Below are positions 47,001 through 62,000 of a stretch of DNA of 64,000 nt, one piece after another (the stretch's first letter is position 1; every line of letters begins with the position of its first letter). The notes under the pieces were generated by a model that had not been told where the DNA came from, did not search any database, and saw only the letters and a program-made list of their open reading frames with translations. The stretch is from Musa acuminata AAA Group (Eukaryota > Streptophyta > Magnoliopsida > Zingiberales > Musaceae): contig NC_088348.1 in NCBI RefSeq assembly GCF_036884655.1, forward strand, positions 28,152,501 to 28,216,500. The letters are read 5' to 3'. The position numbers were made by a program, and so were the translations under genes.

Positions 47001-50000
47001 CTCATTTACAAATAACTTGGCTTCAGGTTAATCAAATAAAGTGCTTTGCTACTTTTTGAGGGCAACCATAGTTTCAAGCTATATGACCTCAGGGCTTCGT
47101 CTGCAGACCAAAAAGTTCTTCTGCTCATGCTTCCATCACTGCTTTGTTTTGCAATGAGAAGTATACTTCTTTATATGTTCTTTTGTTAATCAATGATCCA
47201 TGGTTTGCCTCACCAGTCCGTACTGGTGCACCGACCAGCTGTTGGTACAGTACGCACCGAACCATACTGATGTACTGACATACGGTATGGTGGGGCATAC
47301 CACTAATTTTTCAATATGTACCACCTGTACCAATCTCCTATCAAACCGATATGTACTGCCCATACCGAGCGGTACATTGTGGTATGTCAGACCTTGCAAT
47401 GATCATGCATTTGGTGAAGGTGAAGCAATTAGCACCTTGTAATGCTGAGTACTCTTTGGTGTTTGCTCATTACAACCTGTTTGGTTTACAAGCATTCTCT
47501 GAAGGCTGCAACTTCTACATAGACAACACTAAACCATAGGTCAAAAATCATTATATTATGCAAAATCTGAAGATCAGTTTGTTGCTGGATAATGGAGAAA
47601 CTGAAACCAGGAGCTTTCTTAAGGAAGAAGAAAACTAAGTCATGACTTTGTTTTGTTAGTTATCAACTATGCATTAGGTGAAGCACTTTGCATCTTGTAC
47701 TGTTATACATTATTTGATGCTTAGTTATCACAACGACCAGTATGAGGCTTGAGCAGTCACACAAGGTTGTAACTCCTACATAGACAACATAATTGAAAAA
47801 TTGGAAAGAAAAAAAAAGAAAGTATTATGTAACATCTGAAGATCAGCATGTTGCTGGATAATGGAGAAGCTGAAACTATGTGTTTTTTAGAGAAGAGAAC
47901 CCAATCATGACTTCTATTGCCCAGAGGGAGAATTATTCCTTGAAAAGTGATGATCATGATTTGCTTTTAGCATGCATTAGAATGGCATTGATCAAGTGAG
48001 TTGAACTTTAAAAGCATTTTATGTCATCCAGATTACTTGGCAAATAGGTTTCATGGTAGATGATTCTAACTTTCTAAGTATCAGCTTTTTCTAAATTCAA
48101 CTATAAGATTTTTCTGATAAACTTGTTCTTCTTCAAAATTGTTATTTTTGGGTCCTACCTGATTGATCACTTGCCATTTTTGCACCAGCAGACATCCCCC
48201 ATGTAACATCTCATGTGTATATCCATGTGCTTTTCCAGTTTGAATATACTGTCACGGCAAGTACCATTGCCACCTCTGTTGTGAAAAGGTATATACCTGC
48301 TAGTTTGTGCAGCATGGAGTTGCACTTTAATCGTCGGTCTTTTATACTTTCTAGTTGCACCACTAAATACCAGGACTTAAATGCATCCTCCCTAGGCCTG
48401 AAAAGGCATACTATTTGTGTCACTAAGTGATAATTTATGGTTGTCAAACAGACAATTTATTAGTTTAGTATATCTTAGATATTCACTTCCACCATGGATC
48501 CATGCACAAAGATCCTGTCCTTTTCATGCTTTGATCTCTTCCATTGAGAGAAATGATGTAGATGCTGGCTTCGCATCTGGTAAGAGTGGTACTAATTTAT
48601 TTGTTTCTGCACTTCCTGTTCATCTCACATACACTTTTTGTTACTAAATGCAGGTTGGTATCATTTATGAGGGGATGAAATTTCCTTTATGGTTGCATGG
48701 TCATGTTATGGTGGAATTTCTTGTGGCCTCTACATCTCCTAAGAAATCGGTAGGTAAGAAAAATACAGTCATGTGCTCTACATCCATGTCATTTGTTGCT
48801 TACGATCTAGATGCTTATTTTTTAGTGATTACTTGACCATTCATTGAAAAACGTAAATGTTATTCCCTGCAATTGTTAGACGCTAAAAAACTCTGTTGTG
48901 TATGCATGAATTGACTGCATTATTAGTCTTATCTGGTCATACTAAGCCTCATGGAATTCTTATAAAACGGCCATCAGATGTTAATATTATGTTGGTAAAT
49001 AACATCAGAAAGTGCTGTTCATTAATACCTGCAGTTATTTCTGAAGATTGTATTTCCAGGGATTATTGTGTTCATCCTTCTTTTTTTTCCTGCAAGTCAA
49101 AGAACTTTTCCCATCTCCATGTAACATGTGGGTGCACCAATCTAGGCCCTTAAGTAACAATTAATGTCGGAAGAATCTTCAGCTCCTATCGTCCTTCAGT
49201 TGGTAATGCCTTCATGTGGTACACTAGAATTCATTGTTAAGAAAAATAAGTGGTTCCTGTTTGTTCTAGTACACTCTAGCTTCTCAACATGTATTTCTTT
49301 TACTCTCTTCAAGCTATTACAAACATATTTATGGGCTTATGGTTCGTTATGTTAGGAAAGCCATCTGAACTTTGTGATTGGTTGAAGTTTACTTTCTTAT
49401 GTATATATGATCATATTAGATATTAATTCTTGCTGCTTTAATGTGCCATTAAGGAAGAGCCAACCATCAATCAATTTTATTTGCAAATATGGTATTGTTG
49501 GTGGTGTCAAGTATATTTGATGCTTAGGAAAAATTTGGCCACTGTTTAAATAGGAAAATATCCACATCATTAATGATATAAACCTTTTTGAAGTGTCTGT
49601 TGCTGACTGGAACAATAATCTGGGATTTCAGTCGTTCTTTATATGTTTCTGTTTTTCTTAAAGGAAACAATCAATGCAGGAATATATAACCATTTTTCAC
49701 AAAGATGATAGCTCATAGACAGCTGGAAAATGTAAATGAATATGAAAAAACAGATCCGATTGTTAATCAGTCATAAATACCTTAGTCTATGTGAGGCTTT
49801 CTTGGTGCAAAACCATGAAACACAGAAGAGCACTCGTATGAGCTTCTTGTTCTGCACTCGCAACATTCATGCACAAGGATGCTATTCCTCTTCGGACATA
49901 GCCTAGTCTTGGCATTTATATAATAATGATATCGCTTACTGTTCAATATTTCTCTCCCAAAGTTTTGGTGGTAATGTTACTTGCATTTCTTTATTTAACA

Positions 50001-53000
50001 TTCTCAGTTAATTAATCTCCATCTACTCTTTGTTGATGTTCTTTCCTGACAATCTGACATGATGTAAGATATCTTGGAAGTTGTCCCTTTTTTACATCCA
50101 AGAGTGCCCTCCTCTGTCGGTTTCTTGATAACAAGATGAGTGACATTCATTTTCTTAAATGCTACTAATTTTCAATAGTTTCCTGAGCTATCTCTAGTAA
50201 GGTTTGACTTACCGGTCCAAGCCGGTGTGTCGGCTGCTCGACGGCATGGCACATGCCATTCCGTATCGGTGTACCAACACACGGTACACTGGTGTATACT
50301 GATGTTTCGACGAGGAAGAAAACGAGGTTGAAGAGGAAGGTTTGGTGGAGGAACAAAGGAGGAAGAAGAAGAAAGGGAGAAGTAGTGCAGCAATACCTGG
50401 AAGCAGCTGCAGCAATGACAGCATTGAAGGGAAGCAGTAGCATCACAGTAGCGAAGAGGCGGTGCCGCTGCAGCATCGCAATGGCGAAGCGGCAAAGAGG
50501 CGGTGCCGCTGCAGCATCGCAATGGCGAAGCAGCAAAGAGGCAGCGCCGCTGCAGCATTGCAGCGGCAAAACTGCAAAGAGGCAGTGCTGCTGCAACATT
50601 GCAGCGGTGAAGTGACGAAGAGGCAGCGCCGCTGCAGCATTGCAGTGGTGAATTAGCGAAGAGGTAGCGTCGCTGCAGCGGCAAAGAGGCAGTGCTGCTG
50701 CACTTCGCCGCTGCAGCATCGCAGCATCGAAGAGGCAGTGCCATGGCTTCATACGCAAGAAGAGCCCTAATATGTTTTTTTTTAATGCTGAAATGGACTG
50801 GGGCCCATCACTCTTTGATTTTTTTATTATTTTAATGCAGAATGCCTGAAACACGGTGGTCCGCGTATTGGTCCATGTCCGGACTGGTACGTACAGCCCA
50901 AACCATACTGTTTCGGGTGATATAGCAATGCCTGATCTCTAGTATTAAGTTTCAGGAGATGATAACTAGTAAATATTTGCTTATGCTTCTTTCTTGCTTT
51001 TTCTAATGATTAGATAAGTATAATTTTGTTTTGGTTCTTTTTAGTTCAACTTGTACCAGGAACTGAAGTTTCTGTTGCACCAAAGAAGCGCAAAAATGGA
51101 GTAGTTGCACACAAGAGTGCCGAAAAGCAAAATTCAACAAAAGAAGAGCTAAGGATGAAGGCACTATTACGTGTACAAGCACCAAACAGGGAATATGTAC
51201 ATAAATTTGAGTTCAAAGATGTTGAGCTTCGGGTGTTTCTCACTTCTGTGGCTTTTATACATCCAGAAACAGCTAAGAAGTTTTCATTTGAGAATCTTCA
51301 AGTAGCAACAGTCATACCTAAATTACAGCAAAAGGAGATCATGCAGAATGGAAATGATATTATTAATGCTAAGCGAGGAAATAATGGGTTTCTCACAGCT
51401 AGTAAGGTGAAACCAAGACATACTTTTGTTCATATTGTGTACTCTGACTCAGTAGCAAAAGGCCATGTGATACTTCCTCAATCTCTTCGTTATTTCATAG
51501 GATCAGGCGTACATTCATGTAAGTTCACAAAACTATATTGTTTTGGTGTTGATGTTTTAAGAGTTTGGTTCTTATTTTCCTTTTGTTTTGTTGTTTGAGA
51601 CAATGTTAGTAGAAGATGACACTAGTGGTAGTTTAATTTTTATCTTGAGTTGCCATTTTTTTTTTGGAAATGGAGCCTGGGATCTTCTTTATGATGTTCC
51701 CATGTTAGATCGATAAGGTGATTTCTGAAGCTTAGAATCCTTTGATAGTTTAATTGTAACTATTTTAACATTGACTCTACTTGGTTAGTTCTAAAATTTA
51801 TATGTTATTCTACACGAGTTGTGATATTACTTTGCTGGTTGTTGGTTGGGTTTGAGAAAGATGTTAGTTATGTTTTTTGTGTAGCAGTTTATGTTGCTCC
51901 TCCAGTTCTGATTATCTGATCTATGGTAGTTCCTTAGATACAAATAATAAAAAGGAACACCCATTGACTCTGTAAGGATGTCCATATACCATAATTCACG
52001 CAAAAAGGATTTTGGACATAATGCAGTTTGAGAGATTGATGTATGGTTTTATAACAGGTTGAGCTGGGCAAGGCTTCTAGTTAGTATTGTTTCTTCTAGA
52101 TAATCAAGGAAAATCAGTTGCTTTTAGATCCCTTTCAATATTAACATCAATTCGGGATGTAAGCCTGCGGCTGATGAGGAAAAAAGAGGTCATTCATTAT
52201 ATGAATGGAGAGTGGTAGAGGCCACTCGGGTCATGACTATTTCTCCTAATATTAACGATGTGATAAATGATTTTAAGGTTGTGGCTATGAAATTCTTTTT
52301 TTCTGATCATGTTTGTCCTTATTTTTCAATTGATTTGTGAGATTTGATCTTCTAATTTTGTTGATTTTTTTTTGGCAAATCTTTTTTTTTATCTAGATTT
52401 AGTGTTTGATATCAACAAATTGTTTACAACAATAAGACATTTTTTGGCCATGCGGTTCATTGCCTACTATATGTAAATTATTGGATCAGTAGGCTGTAGG
52501 ACTGGTTTTAGATATATCATGATTGAGCCCAAATAAGAGCAAGTTGCCAATGAATGGGCCATGAGATACTTCATGACATAAAGTAGAATTATGATCTAGA
52601 TCATTAGATGGGTCTACTACCGGAAATTCAGGTTTTAACTTTTAAGTATTTTTGGGCCACGTGGAATCAAGCCTCCAAAATTATTGAGTCAGTCAATCTA
52701 TCAGGTTGGGATGTGACAATGCATGTTTCTATAACTTTCATAAATTGTGTTTATTTTCTCATTCTTTTCTATTAAAAATATGTTTTCAACATTGTGTTTG
52801 AACTTTGAAGAGTTTAAGACAAAAGATTAATCATATGAATTTAAATGGAGACACTGGGGACAAGCAAAGAGTTTAAGACAAAAGATGAGTTTCTGTCTCC
52901 AAATTTGTTTATCTTACTAATAAATGTTACTGCACACTGAGAAGGCTACCATTCATTTCCAGGGGTTTATATAAAGAATTATTTGAGAAGTTCAAAGAAG

Positions 53001-56000
53001 GATATCCTTTCAATGAAAATTTCTCCTTGTCGGTTTAAATCATTTGGAAACGGTATTCTTGAGACCCACACATTTCTTAGGCAGGAAGGCATGCCTTCCA
53101 ATGCAGATATTTTCTGCAACGGAGATATGGCAGACTGGTCGCATCATGAAGGTCCTTTCTCTTTTTTGTCTCATGAAGCTCTTCTACGTGGAGATGATGG
53201 CAGCGTTACTTTTCGAACAAAATTGGAGAAAAATCTGCTTATCAAATTATGGGTTATTGGACAGATAAATGCAGTTGCATCTCAAAGTGATCAAATGAAG
53301 GTTAACTCTGTAGTTTTAACAAATGAAACGTTGCTTCACTTTGAAATAGTTGATCATAATAAAAAGAAAGAAAATATTCCTTCCCAAGGTACATTGGAGA
53401 GGGAAAATGGGGGGGCAGAATATGGAGTTGAGCTTCTGTATCTACTCGGAATTAATTCTAATGAGTCATCAAAGGGTGATTTGCATGATAGCTTTGAGTT
53501 TGATATCAGCACCATAAGCAAAAACAATGATGATTTGCATGACTTGGAGCTGGCACTTGGAAAATTGGAGTTGGGGGACCCTGTATCTCTTGACTCGATT
53601 TTGGAAAATGATTTCAAAAGGAACTTTAATATAACCTTATCTTCTTTAAGCTGGTTGGAGACATCTATTTTGGATGTTATTAATAGTAAGTATTTTCAAT
53701 TGTTCTGGTGATCTTGATGAAATACTATGGAGTTTTGGTGTAATAAGAGTGTCTTCAGATAACAGTTTCTTTATGTTTCATGATTTCTTTCAGGATTGCT
53801 CATCCTTCTATCTCCAAATTCTGGCAAATTGTTTTATGCATATGATCTTCCATCTCCCGGGCATGTGCTTATTTATGGACCTCCTGTAAGAAAGTTTATC
53901 TGATGCTTCAATATTTTTGGATAAAAATTTGTTTGTCTCTCTTGTTTGCTGACAAAAATACATTAAACCCTTTCCTTTTCTTCAAGTCATTTGTGTCATG
54001 TTAAACACAACTGATTGTTTGTGACTATGCATACTTATGTGATGCTTGGCATGCTTGTGTTTTATTGAAATCCACATGGAAACTGTGGTTAGATAAGGTC
54101 ATCCATTGTTGGACTTTCTCGTGCAGGAGAACTATTCAATAGATCACTAAAGCGCAGTTTGATGTACTTGACTGTGATTGCTAGGGTTAACTCTATTAGT
54201 GTATTTAAAGGTGATTTTTGTTCCGTTATCGAATGCCTTCTAGTTTTAGGTCTTACAGAAATTTTGAAACGATATATGTTGAAGTAAGACAAGATTTTTC
54301 TCTAGTGGGTCCTCCTAATAGTTATTGAAGAACTTGATAATGATATTTGGGACTGTAGTCTGGAGCTATGATGAAAAATCTCATTGGTTATGGAAGATGA
54401 ACCTTAAACACTTAGCAAACAAGAGCAATCTCAGTGCAGGCTCACTAAGTGCAAATTCATGATGCACTGAAATGTTTGTCATAATGTAAAATCACAAACT
54501 ATTTTTGATATTATTTTAAAATGATAGTTACAGCTAAATTTGGAGAGGAGGTTCATATGCCATACACTATAGAAAGTAACGTATTTTGTGCAACAGATTT
54601 ATGGAGTATTTATGCTTGAATAATATTTTTAGTTCTTTTATCTAGTATTTGAATGAACTCAGGGGTCAGGAAAATCTACATTAATGAAGGCTGTTGCTAG
54701 GCATTTTGAAGAGCATGAAGAAATTTTAGCTCACATGTAAGTAAATGAACTTGTTTCAGCTGTGCTGATTCTTTAATGATGCTTTATTTGCTTGGTGGAA
54801 CTGAAACTGTGCTTCAAGTATCATTTAAACAATTGAAGAAATGCATGGGAAAAATTCTCTGTTTACTTATAGCCCTGATGAATACCGTGACATGCAGAGT
54901 TTATATAAGCTGTTCAAAACTTGCTCTTGAAAAGAGCCAAACAGTCCGGCAAGCAATTTCAGGCTACATATCTGAAGCTCTTGGTTCTTCACCTTCCATC
55001 GTCATTTTTGATGATCTAGACAATGTAATTTCATTTTCTTCTGATGATGAAGGATATCAACCATCCAGTTCGGCTACTGCTCTAGTGAATTTATTCATCA
55101 ATATTCTGGACGAGTATGGGGTATGCTTTGGTCACTGATTATTTGTTTTCTCTGGACAGTTTGATGTGCCAATTTAATTCAATTAGCTGCAACCTAAAAA
55201 CTTAAATGTTACTATGCTACCTTTTGTGTTGCACCAACTTATTTTGCTGGTCTATGCCAAATAGGAGAAGAGTCGGAACTCTTGCGGATATGGACCTGTT
55301 GCTTTTGTAGCATCTGTGCAGTCTCTTCAGAATTTACCCCAATCTTTGTGCTCTTCAGGTTCTTTTACTTCAGTCATGTACTGAAACTTATGAAATTTAA
55401 GGTTTTGTGTTCATCTGTTTGCACAAAAAGGAAAGGTCTATGCTGAAGCTGGTTCATCTGTTGCATCAAAACACTGAATATTTTAAATATTTTCTCTCAG
55501 GGAGGTTTGACTTCCATGTTCAGCTTTCTTCTCCTGCTGTCTCAGAACGTGGTGCAATACTGAAGCATGAAATTGAAAAACGCGCTTTACTATGTTCTGA
55601 GGATGTGGTCTCTGAAATTGCTACCAAATGCGATGGATACGATGCTTATGACTTGGTATTACTTTCTTTTTCTTTAGTTATTTCTTTCCCTCTATGTTTT
55701 GTGGTGTTTGTGACATATCCGTTGAGTATGATGTTAGTCTTGATGGATATATGACAGCTTGTTCTCAATTTAACAGCTGGTAGATGTTGACTTTGTATCG
55801 AAGAACATATTTCTTTGAATCCACGTTTGTGCATTTGTGCTTAATATTTTGGTTGTTATAGCCAACTACACATAGTTAATATGCTGCTGTGTTGGTTGAG
55901 GCAGTAGCTCTTACCATGTTTGTGTTGGAGAGTGGGGCTATGTTGCCAGTCATCTGATTTTTTCTATATCCTTGTGTAAGCCCTTTCTTTACTAGTTCCT

Positions 56001-59000
56001 CCTTTTACTTGTGTATTCCTCGAGTTTCATAGATAATATTGAGTTGCACTTCTCCATCAAATATGTCTCAGTGCCTTTTGTCCTTTGTCCTTTGTGACAT
56101 AGATCTCATTTTAGTGAAACCTTTTTTTAATGCGGACAGGGCTTATCATTTGTATACCATTTCCATTAGTTTGTTTCACTATCTCTGTTCATCATTAATC
56201 GAGGCTAATTGCCACCTAGGTTGTCAAGATCCATAATAGTGTTTATCACTGTAACTTCAAGACTAAATGCTGTATTTAGAGTGCTGAGTGTTGCTGATGC
56301 ATTAATATATGTGTAGGAAATCTTGGTTGATAGGGCTGTTCATGCTGCTGTCAGTCGGTTTTTGCCCTCCAGTATTACCAACAGAGATACTCAACCTATT
56401 TTACTGAAAGAAGACTTTTCAGTTGCAATGCATGAGTTTATTCCAGTTGCTATGCGTGGTCTCACAAAAGCTGCTTCTGAAGGTGGGCGCAGTGGCTGGG
56501 ATGATGTTGGTGGACTTGCTGATATCCGGAATGCTATTCAAGAGGTCTGTATGGTCTCCATTTTATTTTCTTTGTTTTTTTTTTTTTGGTGATATTAGAC
56601 TATAGGCTTAAGTTGGTGCTTGGGAGTTGGGAGTGTAATTTTCATGGTTCATTTTTGGTGCATAAACATTATTTTCTTAAGTTTAGTTCTTTCAGTGATT
56701 TTGTCTCTTGCATGAAGCATCTATTGTGTAGTTGTACTGTTCATATATTTTCTCGTGCCTCACAGGTGATTTTAGATAATAGCAGAACAGAAGTCTGTTT
56801 TTGCATACTGTTTAATTCATTTTCCCTGTAATTGCAGATGATTGAATTACCTTCAAAGTTTCCTGGTATTTTTGCTCAATCACCATTAAGGTTGAGATCA
56901 AATGTTCTCTTGTACGGGCCTCCTGGTTGCGGAAAGACTCATATTGTTGGAGCTGCTGCAGCAGCTTGCTCCTTAAGGTTCATATCTGTTAAAGGGCCTG
57001 AATTACTGAATAAGTATATTGGCGCTTCTGAGCAAGCTGTAAGGCACTAGTAGTCACTTTAAGTTCCTATGTGACAAAATCTTGTATGCAATAACTATGT
57101 TGATAACCAGCAATTATGAATACCAATCATTTGCAATATGATGCATCTATCTACATATATATTCGGCATTACATCACCAGATTCTTCGTTTACTTGCTTC
57201 ATGAGTCTTCAATTCTTTCCATCTAAATGTGTTTCACTTTATTTTTCTCATATTCAATGTTTTCTAGTCTTTGTTGATCTCCGAGACAACTGTAATATGA
57301 TAAACAAGATTTTAAATGTTTCCTATACTGTTCAGGTCCGAGACCTATTCTCAAAGGCAGCAACTGCTGCTCCTTGCCTTTTATTTTTTGACGAATTTGA
57401 CTCTATTGCTCCAAAGAGGGGGCACGATAATACTGGAGTGACAGATCGTGTTGTCAATCAGGTTAATTGTTGGCTCATCAGCTGGCTGTCAAAACCAATT
57501 CTTGGTTCTGTTTCAATACTTCCAAGTAATCTGCAGTTATTGTCTACTGATTGTGGGCATTATTAACTATTGTGTTTGTTTCATTATATGCAGCTGCTAA
57601 CGGAATTAGATGGTGTGGAAACCTTAACAGGGGTGTTTGTGTTTGCTGCTACTAGGTGAGTACTCAATGAGGTAATATGTTTATTTTAAATTACCAAATT
57701 TCCCATTATAATTGACAATTAATAAGCTATACTTTTCTAGTCATATTTCTTCTATGACGCAATGCTTAATTTCTCAATCACCAAATTCCTAGACATAATT
57801 GGCAATTCAGAATTTATTTCTGTGGTCACCAAAGTAAATCTTCAGAAAGTACATAATAAAGTAACACTAGTGGGAAAGCACAACATTGCTTTTGCATATG
57901 AATTATCGTTTATCCAAGTATGTTAATGAGATTGTATTAGCTCAGTGGGGTGCCAGGCCTTAGAAGTTAGAACTATGATGGCAAACTCACGATCATGCAT
58001 TTTGCTTTGAAGTTGGATAAGTATCTTTTTTCCAAGTGCTATCATCTTAGTAATTAATGCAATCTGGTGCATTGTGAAATTAAGATTCTGCTTTAATATT
58101 TCTTTCTGGATATGATGTTGTCCCTGATTACATGCTTTTTTGCACCTGGTATGACCTACTTTACTGTTGTAGTTTTAGTTTTGGCATACTTCTTTGTATT
58201 AGATGCTGCAATTTTTTTTATATTGGATTTGTTGGTGCACTTATATGCCACTTTCTCTATAAGCTTCTATTAGTCATTTTTAAAAGATTTGCTCCATTTC
58301 CAGAGATAAGAATTCTGTACCAAGTATTTAATTAAGTCATTTAGTGATGATAATTTTCAGTGCAATTCACTGAAAATGCAATAGCATGATGCTAGGTTCT
58401 CTCAGAAGAGCCTATCCTGAGTGATAGATGACAGGAAAATAGTGGCCAATCTTATCAAACTGTCTTCTAATCTTAAGTTCAGTGGATTATCTTATCATTT
58501 AGTCTGTGTCTTTTAGTTTCTCAAGTCCACTGGATCTGCCTTTTTCTGCTTGCAGTATTGACTTCTTTTTTGAGTTCATCATTCTGCTTGTATGTTTTGC
58601 TAGTTCTGTAATCCATTAAATATTTCATCATTCAACAGTCGGCCTGATCTACTCGATGCTGCACTACTACGACCTGGAAGGCTTGATCGTCTTCTTTACT
58701 GTGATTTTCCAACTTGGCATGAGCGGCTGGATATTCTTAAGGTTCTGTCTAGAAAGGTTATCATTCCATCCATTGGTTATCTGTTTCTGTCTTGTAAGTG
58801 GATGCATTAATTTTTCATAGCTAGAATGCTTGGGGATCATGAACTGTAGCTATCATTTGGCATGAAGCACTGATGACAAATCCTCTCAAATCAATTAATG
58901 TGATTGACTTTTAACAAGTTCTATTTGAAAAGGGAGGTTTCAAAAGAATGAGATTGTAACCTTTGTCACTTTTTTTGTCACATTAAAAAGGAATATGGAG

Positions 59001-62000
59001 TTTAACTGTGCCCTCCGACTGAACTCCTTTATGGATTACCCTGACTATAAGGAAGCTCTACAAATGCAGGCTTCTCACTTTGATATAGAAGAGGGGGAGG
59101 CTGTCTTTGATATAAAATGCATGTTCCTGAAACAGGAACGACATACAGAATTATGAGTAATTTAGCATCAAATATGGAAACATCAATATTGCTTGTGGTG
59201 GTGCAAATGCTTCATCTCCTATATGCATGTCACTGTCGGCAGAATCTTTATCATGCCCTGACATCAGTGTCTTATGAGTTTTATAGCTAAGTAATTCAGT
59301 AAAAATGGGCATGCTGACCTCCAGTGGTTCTTCCTGACTCATTGAAATTTGATTTATTCAAAGAGTTTTATCCTACTTCAGCATGATCAGTTTGTATAAG
59401 AAGGGACTTATTTACCATGTAATAGAAATGTGTTCTGCTATGATGCTATCAACAGTTCAGGGGCTTATTTACCATGTAACAGAAATGTGTTTTTTTCTAT
59501 TAACAGTTTTACATCTAAAGAATAGAGTCTGATTTGTCCATCTGTTGCAGCCATTTGTTCCTCTTAAATCTCCTTTGGAGAGGTTTCCAAAAATAAATTT
59601 TGATTGAAGATCTGTTAAAGGCTCTCTTATTGAATTTCCACTCAGGATCTTAGATGAATCTGATGCATAGATGTATCGCTTATTAGACCTCTCTACAGAG
59701 AAATTCAAATTCTGCTGTCATGTGCATTTATACAGTGTACAAGAAATATCAGGAATCATATCTTTGAAGTTGAATATAATCAGGAACATCCAGGACCAAA
59801 TATTGCAATCAAAGTGACTGACTAGGATAGGGTTACAATTGCCAGTAAAAAGTTCTGTACTAATGGTAGTGGTAGCTAGATTAGGATAGTGTGAACCTTA
59901 CCTTATATTGCCAACCTTCTATAGATGTTTTCTTTTTTTTCATTTCCTTGTAAATTAGCTTCCAGCAGGCACATGTTTCAGCAACACTACCAATTCCTTT
60001 TCAGATGATATTTAGCTGATATAAGGTCAATAAACTGTCTATTATGCTTGCCCAGAAAAAAAAAACATGGCTGAGTAGGTTCTAACCAAATTAGTCCCAA
60101 GACCACCAATATTACTTCATCTTAGTAGTAGCGTTAAAGTCAATTGAATCTTGTTGCCTCAGTTAAATGGGCAGTGAAGAGAGTTGTGGAACTTTGCAGG
60201 ACAATATGACCTTATTGAATGAGGAGTTATAGTATCCATCCTGAAACTTTCATGTGAAGAAAGATGAACTCTTTTAGAGAGAGAAAATAATTTTGATCAG
60301 TCTCTCTGCCTTTCTTGATATTAACCATTTTTTGAGGGTTGAATTTCTCAATATGTCTCTTTAAGTCTTCATTGAACTGTTTTGTGTTGCTCAGATAATG
60401 GGTAACATACAACAGGCCTCATAGTACTTGTCCAATTTTCTTGCTGTTGTTGCTGGTTATTGCTGATAAGAAATGCTCATGGTCTCTGCTAGTGTCTCAC
60501 TGTCCATGATAGGTGTGCATCATGAATAATCTAAAGAAACATTGTATTATTGGACCTTAGAACCAATAAATAAGTTCATATTTTGCTGTGCCTATGAAGG
60601 TAACAACTAGAGATTCAGCTTGAAGTGGAAGTGACACGGTGACATACAGAAGTTGCATTTACTAAAAACCTTTTCCCTTTCAACGGTTTTTTTTTTTTCA
60701 GGCCCACATATGCCATTATACATTTAATTCTTGTGGCCAAGGGTGAAGTGTAGTCAATTTTAAAGGATCAAGCTCCATAATGGAAACTATGGCTAATAAG
60801 TTGACTACAGATGAGTTGATTTTTTGGTGTATACTAGAAATGATGATGGAATGAACAAACACTAACTAATGTTCTTAAGTTATCTGTGGTTCGAATCTCA
60901 ATTACTTCATCATTATATCAATTATTAGTTTTTTTTCTCCAATCTTGGACACTATTGTTTGGCCATAAAACAATCAATCACTATGTAGTATGCCATAGCA
61001 GCGACTGGTCAAGGGTCATTGGACAAATACAATAATTGGGTAAAGGATAGACAATGCACATCTTTGGCTACCTAGTTGTGTGGACAAGCATTTATACAGA
61101 TGTCTTATTTTAGCATTAATTTTTTTGAAACAACAGAATATTAATGATTTCTGCTTGTTTCTGAATTATGGATAATTCTGCTTTATTTCATTGCATGGAA
61201 ATATTGACTGATTCATCTTGAATGGGTCTAGCTTCCTTTGGCTAGCAATGTCAATCTGGAAACAATAGCATCAATCGCTGAAGGCTTTAGTGGTGCGGAC
61301 CTCCAAGCGCTCCTGTCAGAAGCACAGCTTGCATCAGTTCATGAGCTTCTGGATAGTGGAAACAGTGACAACCATGCGAAAACCCCTGTCATCAGCAATC
61401 AGCTTCTGATGTCTGTTGCTTCAAAGGCTAGGCCTTCTGTTTCAGAGGACGAGAAGCGCCGGCTTCTCAGGATTTACAGTCAGTTCCTGACGTCAAAGAA
61501 GTCTGTTTCTGCACAGGTTCCTTCATAACTTTAATCTGGAGTAGATGCAATTCATGTACAAAGAAATTCATAAAGATTGTTTTAACCTTTAAAGGCGCTT
61601 AAGAGATACATTTAGTAATGTAAAGAAACACATTCTTTATTTGTAGCACTTCTTCTGCACTGATGTGTCTTTATAGCTTTAAATGTATTAAGTACCATTC
61701 AGATTTGTTGTGTTAATAACATAAATTCGCCATTTTATGGATTCTGTTATCTTGTTTTAAAAGTACTTGGTGAATTTTCCATTGGCTTCTAAGACAGATC
61801 TAGACTTAAAATCAATTGGTTGATCACTCGGTTCACAAATTGTATTGGCAATTTTGGCTAGTTTTGGCAAATGGAATTTAGATTATTGTTCTCTTTAACA
61901 AATATGTAATTTAGTATCAACCGTCCAGTTTAATCAGATGTACCAGTTATCCTTTTTCTTACACCTGCTCTAAATCACTGTCATTTACACGGAAGTGCAA

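Noticed and set aside
50165..50854. 229- and 190-codon minus-strand open frames rich in Cys, Leu, Ala and Arg
   Set aside because: They are the translation of the 41-bp minisatellite in different frames. There is no start context, domain or conservation argument, and they lie inside a PEX1 intron.
57930..58010. tRNA-like phrase TTAGCTCAGTGGGGTGCC in a PEX1 intron
   Set aside because: It resembles a D-arm but no matching acceptor stem, anticodon arm or T-arm could be built around it.
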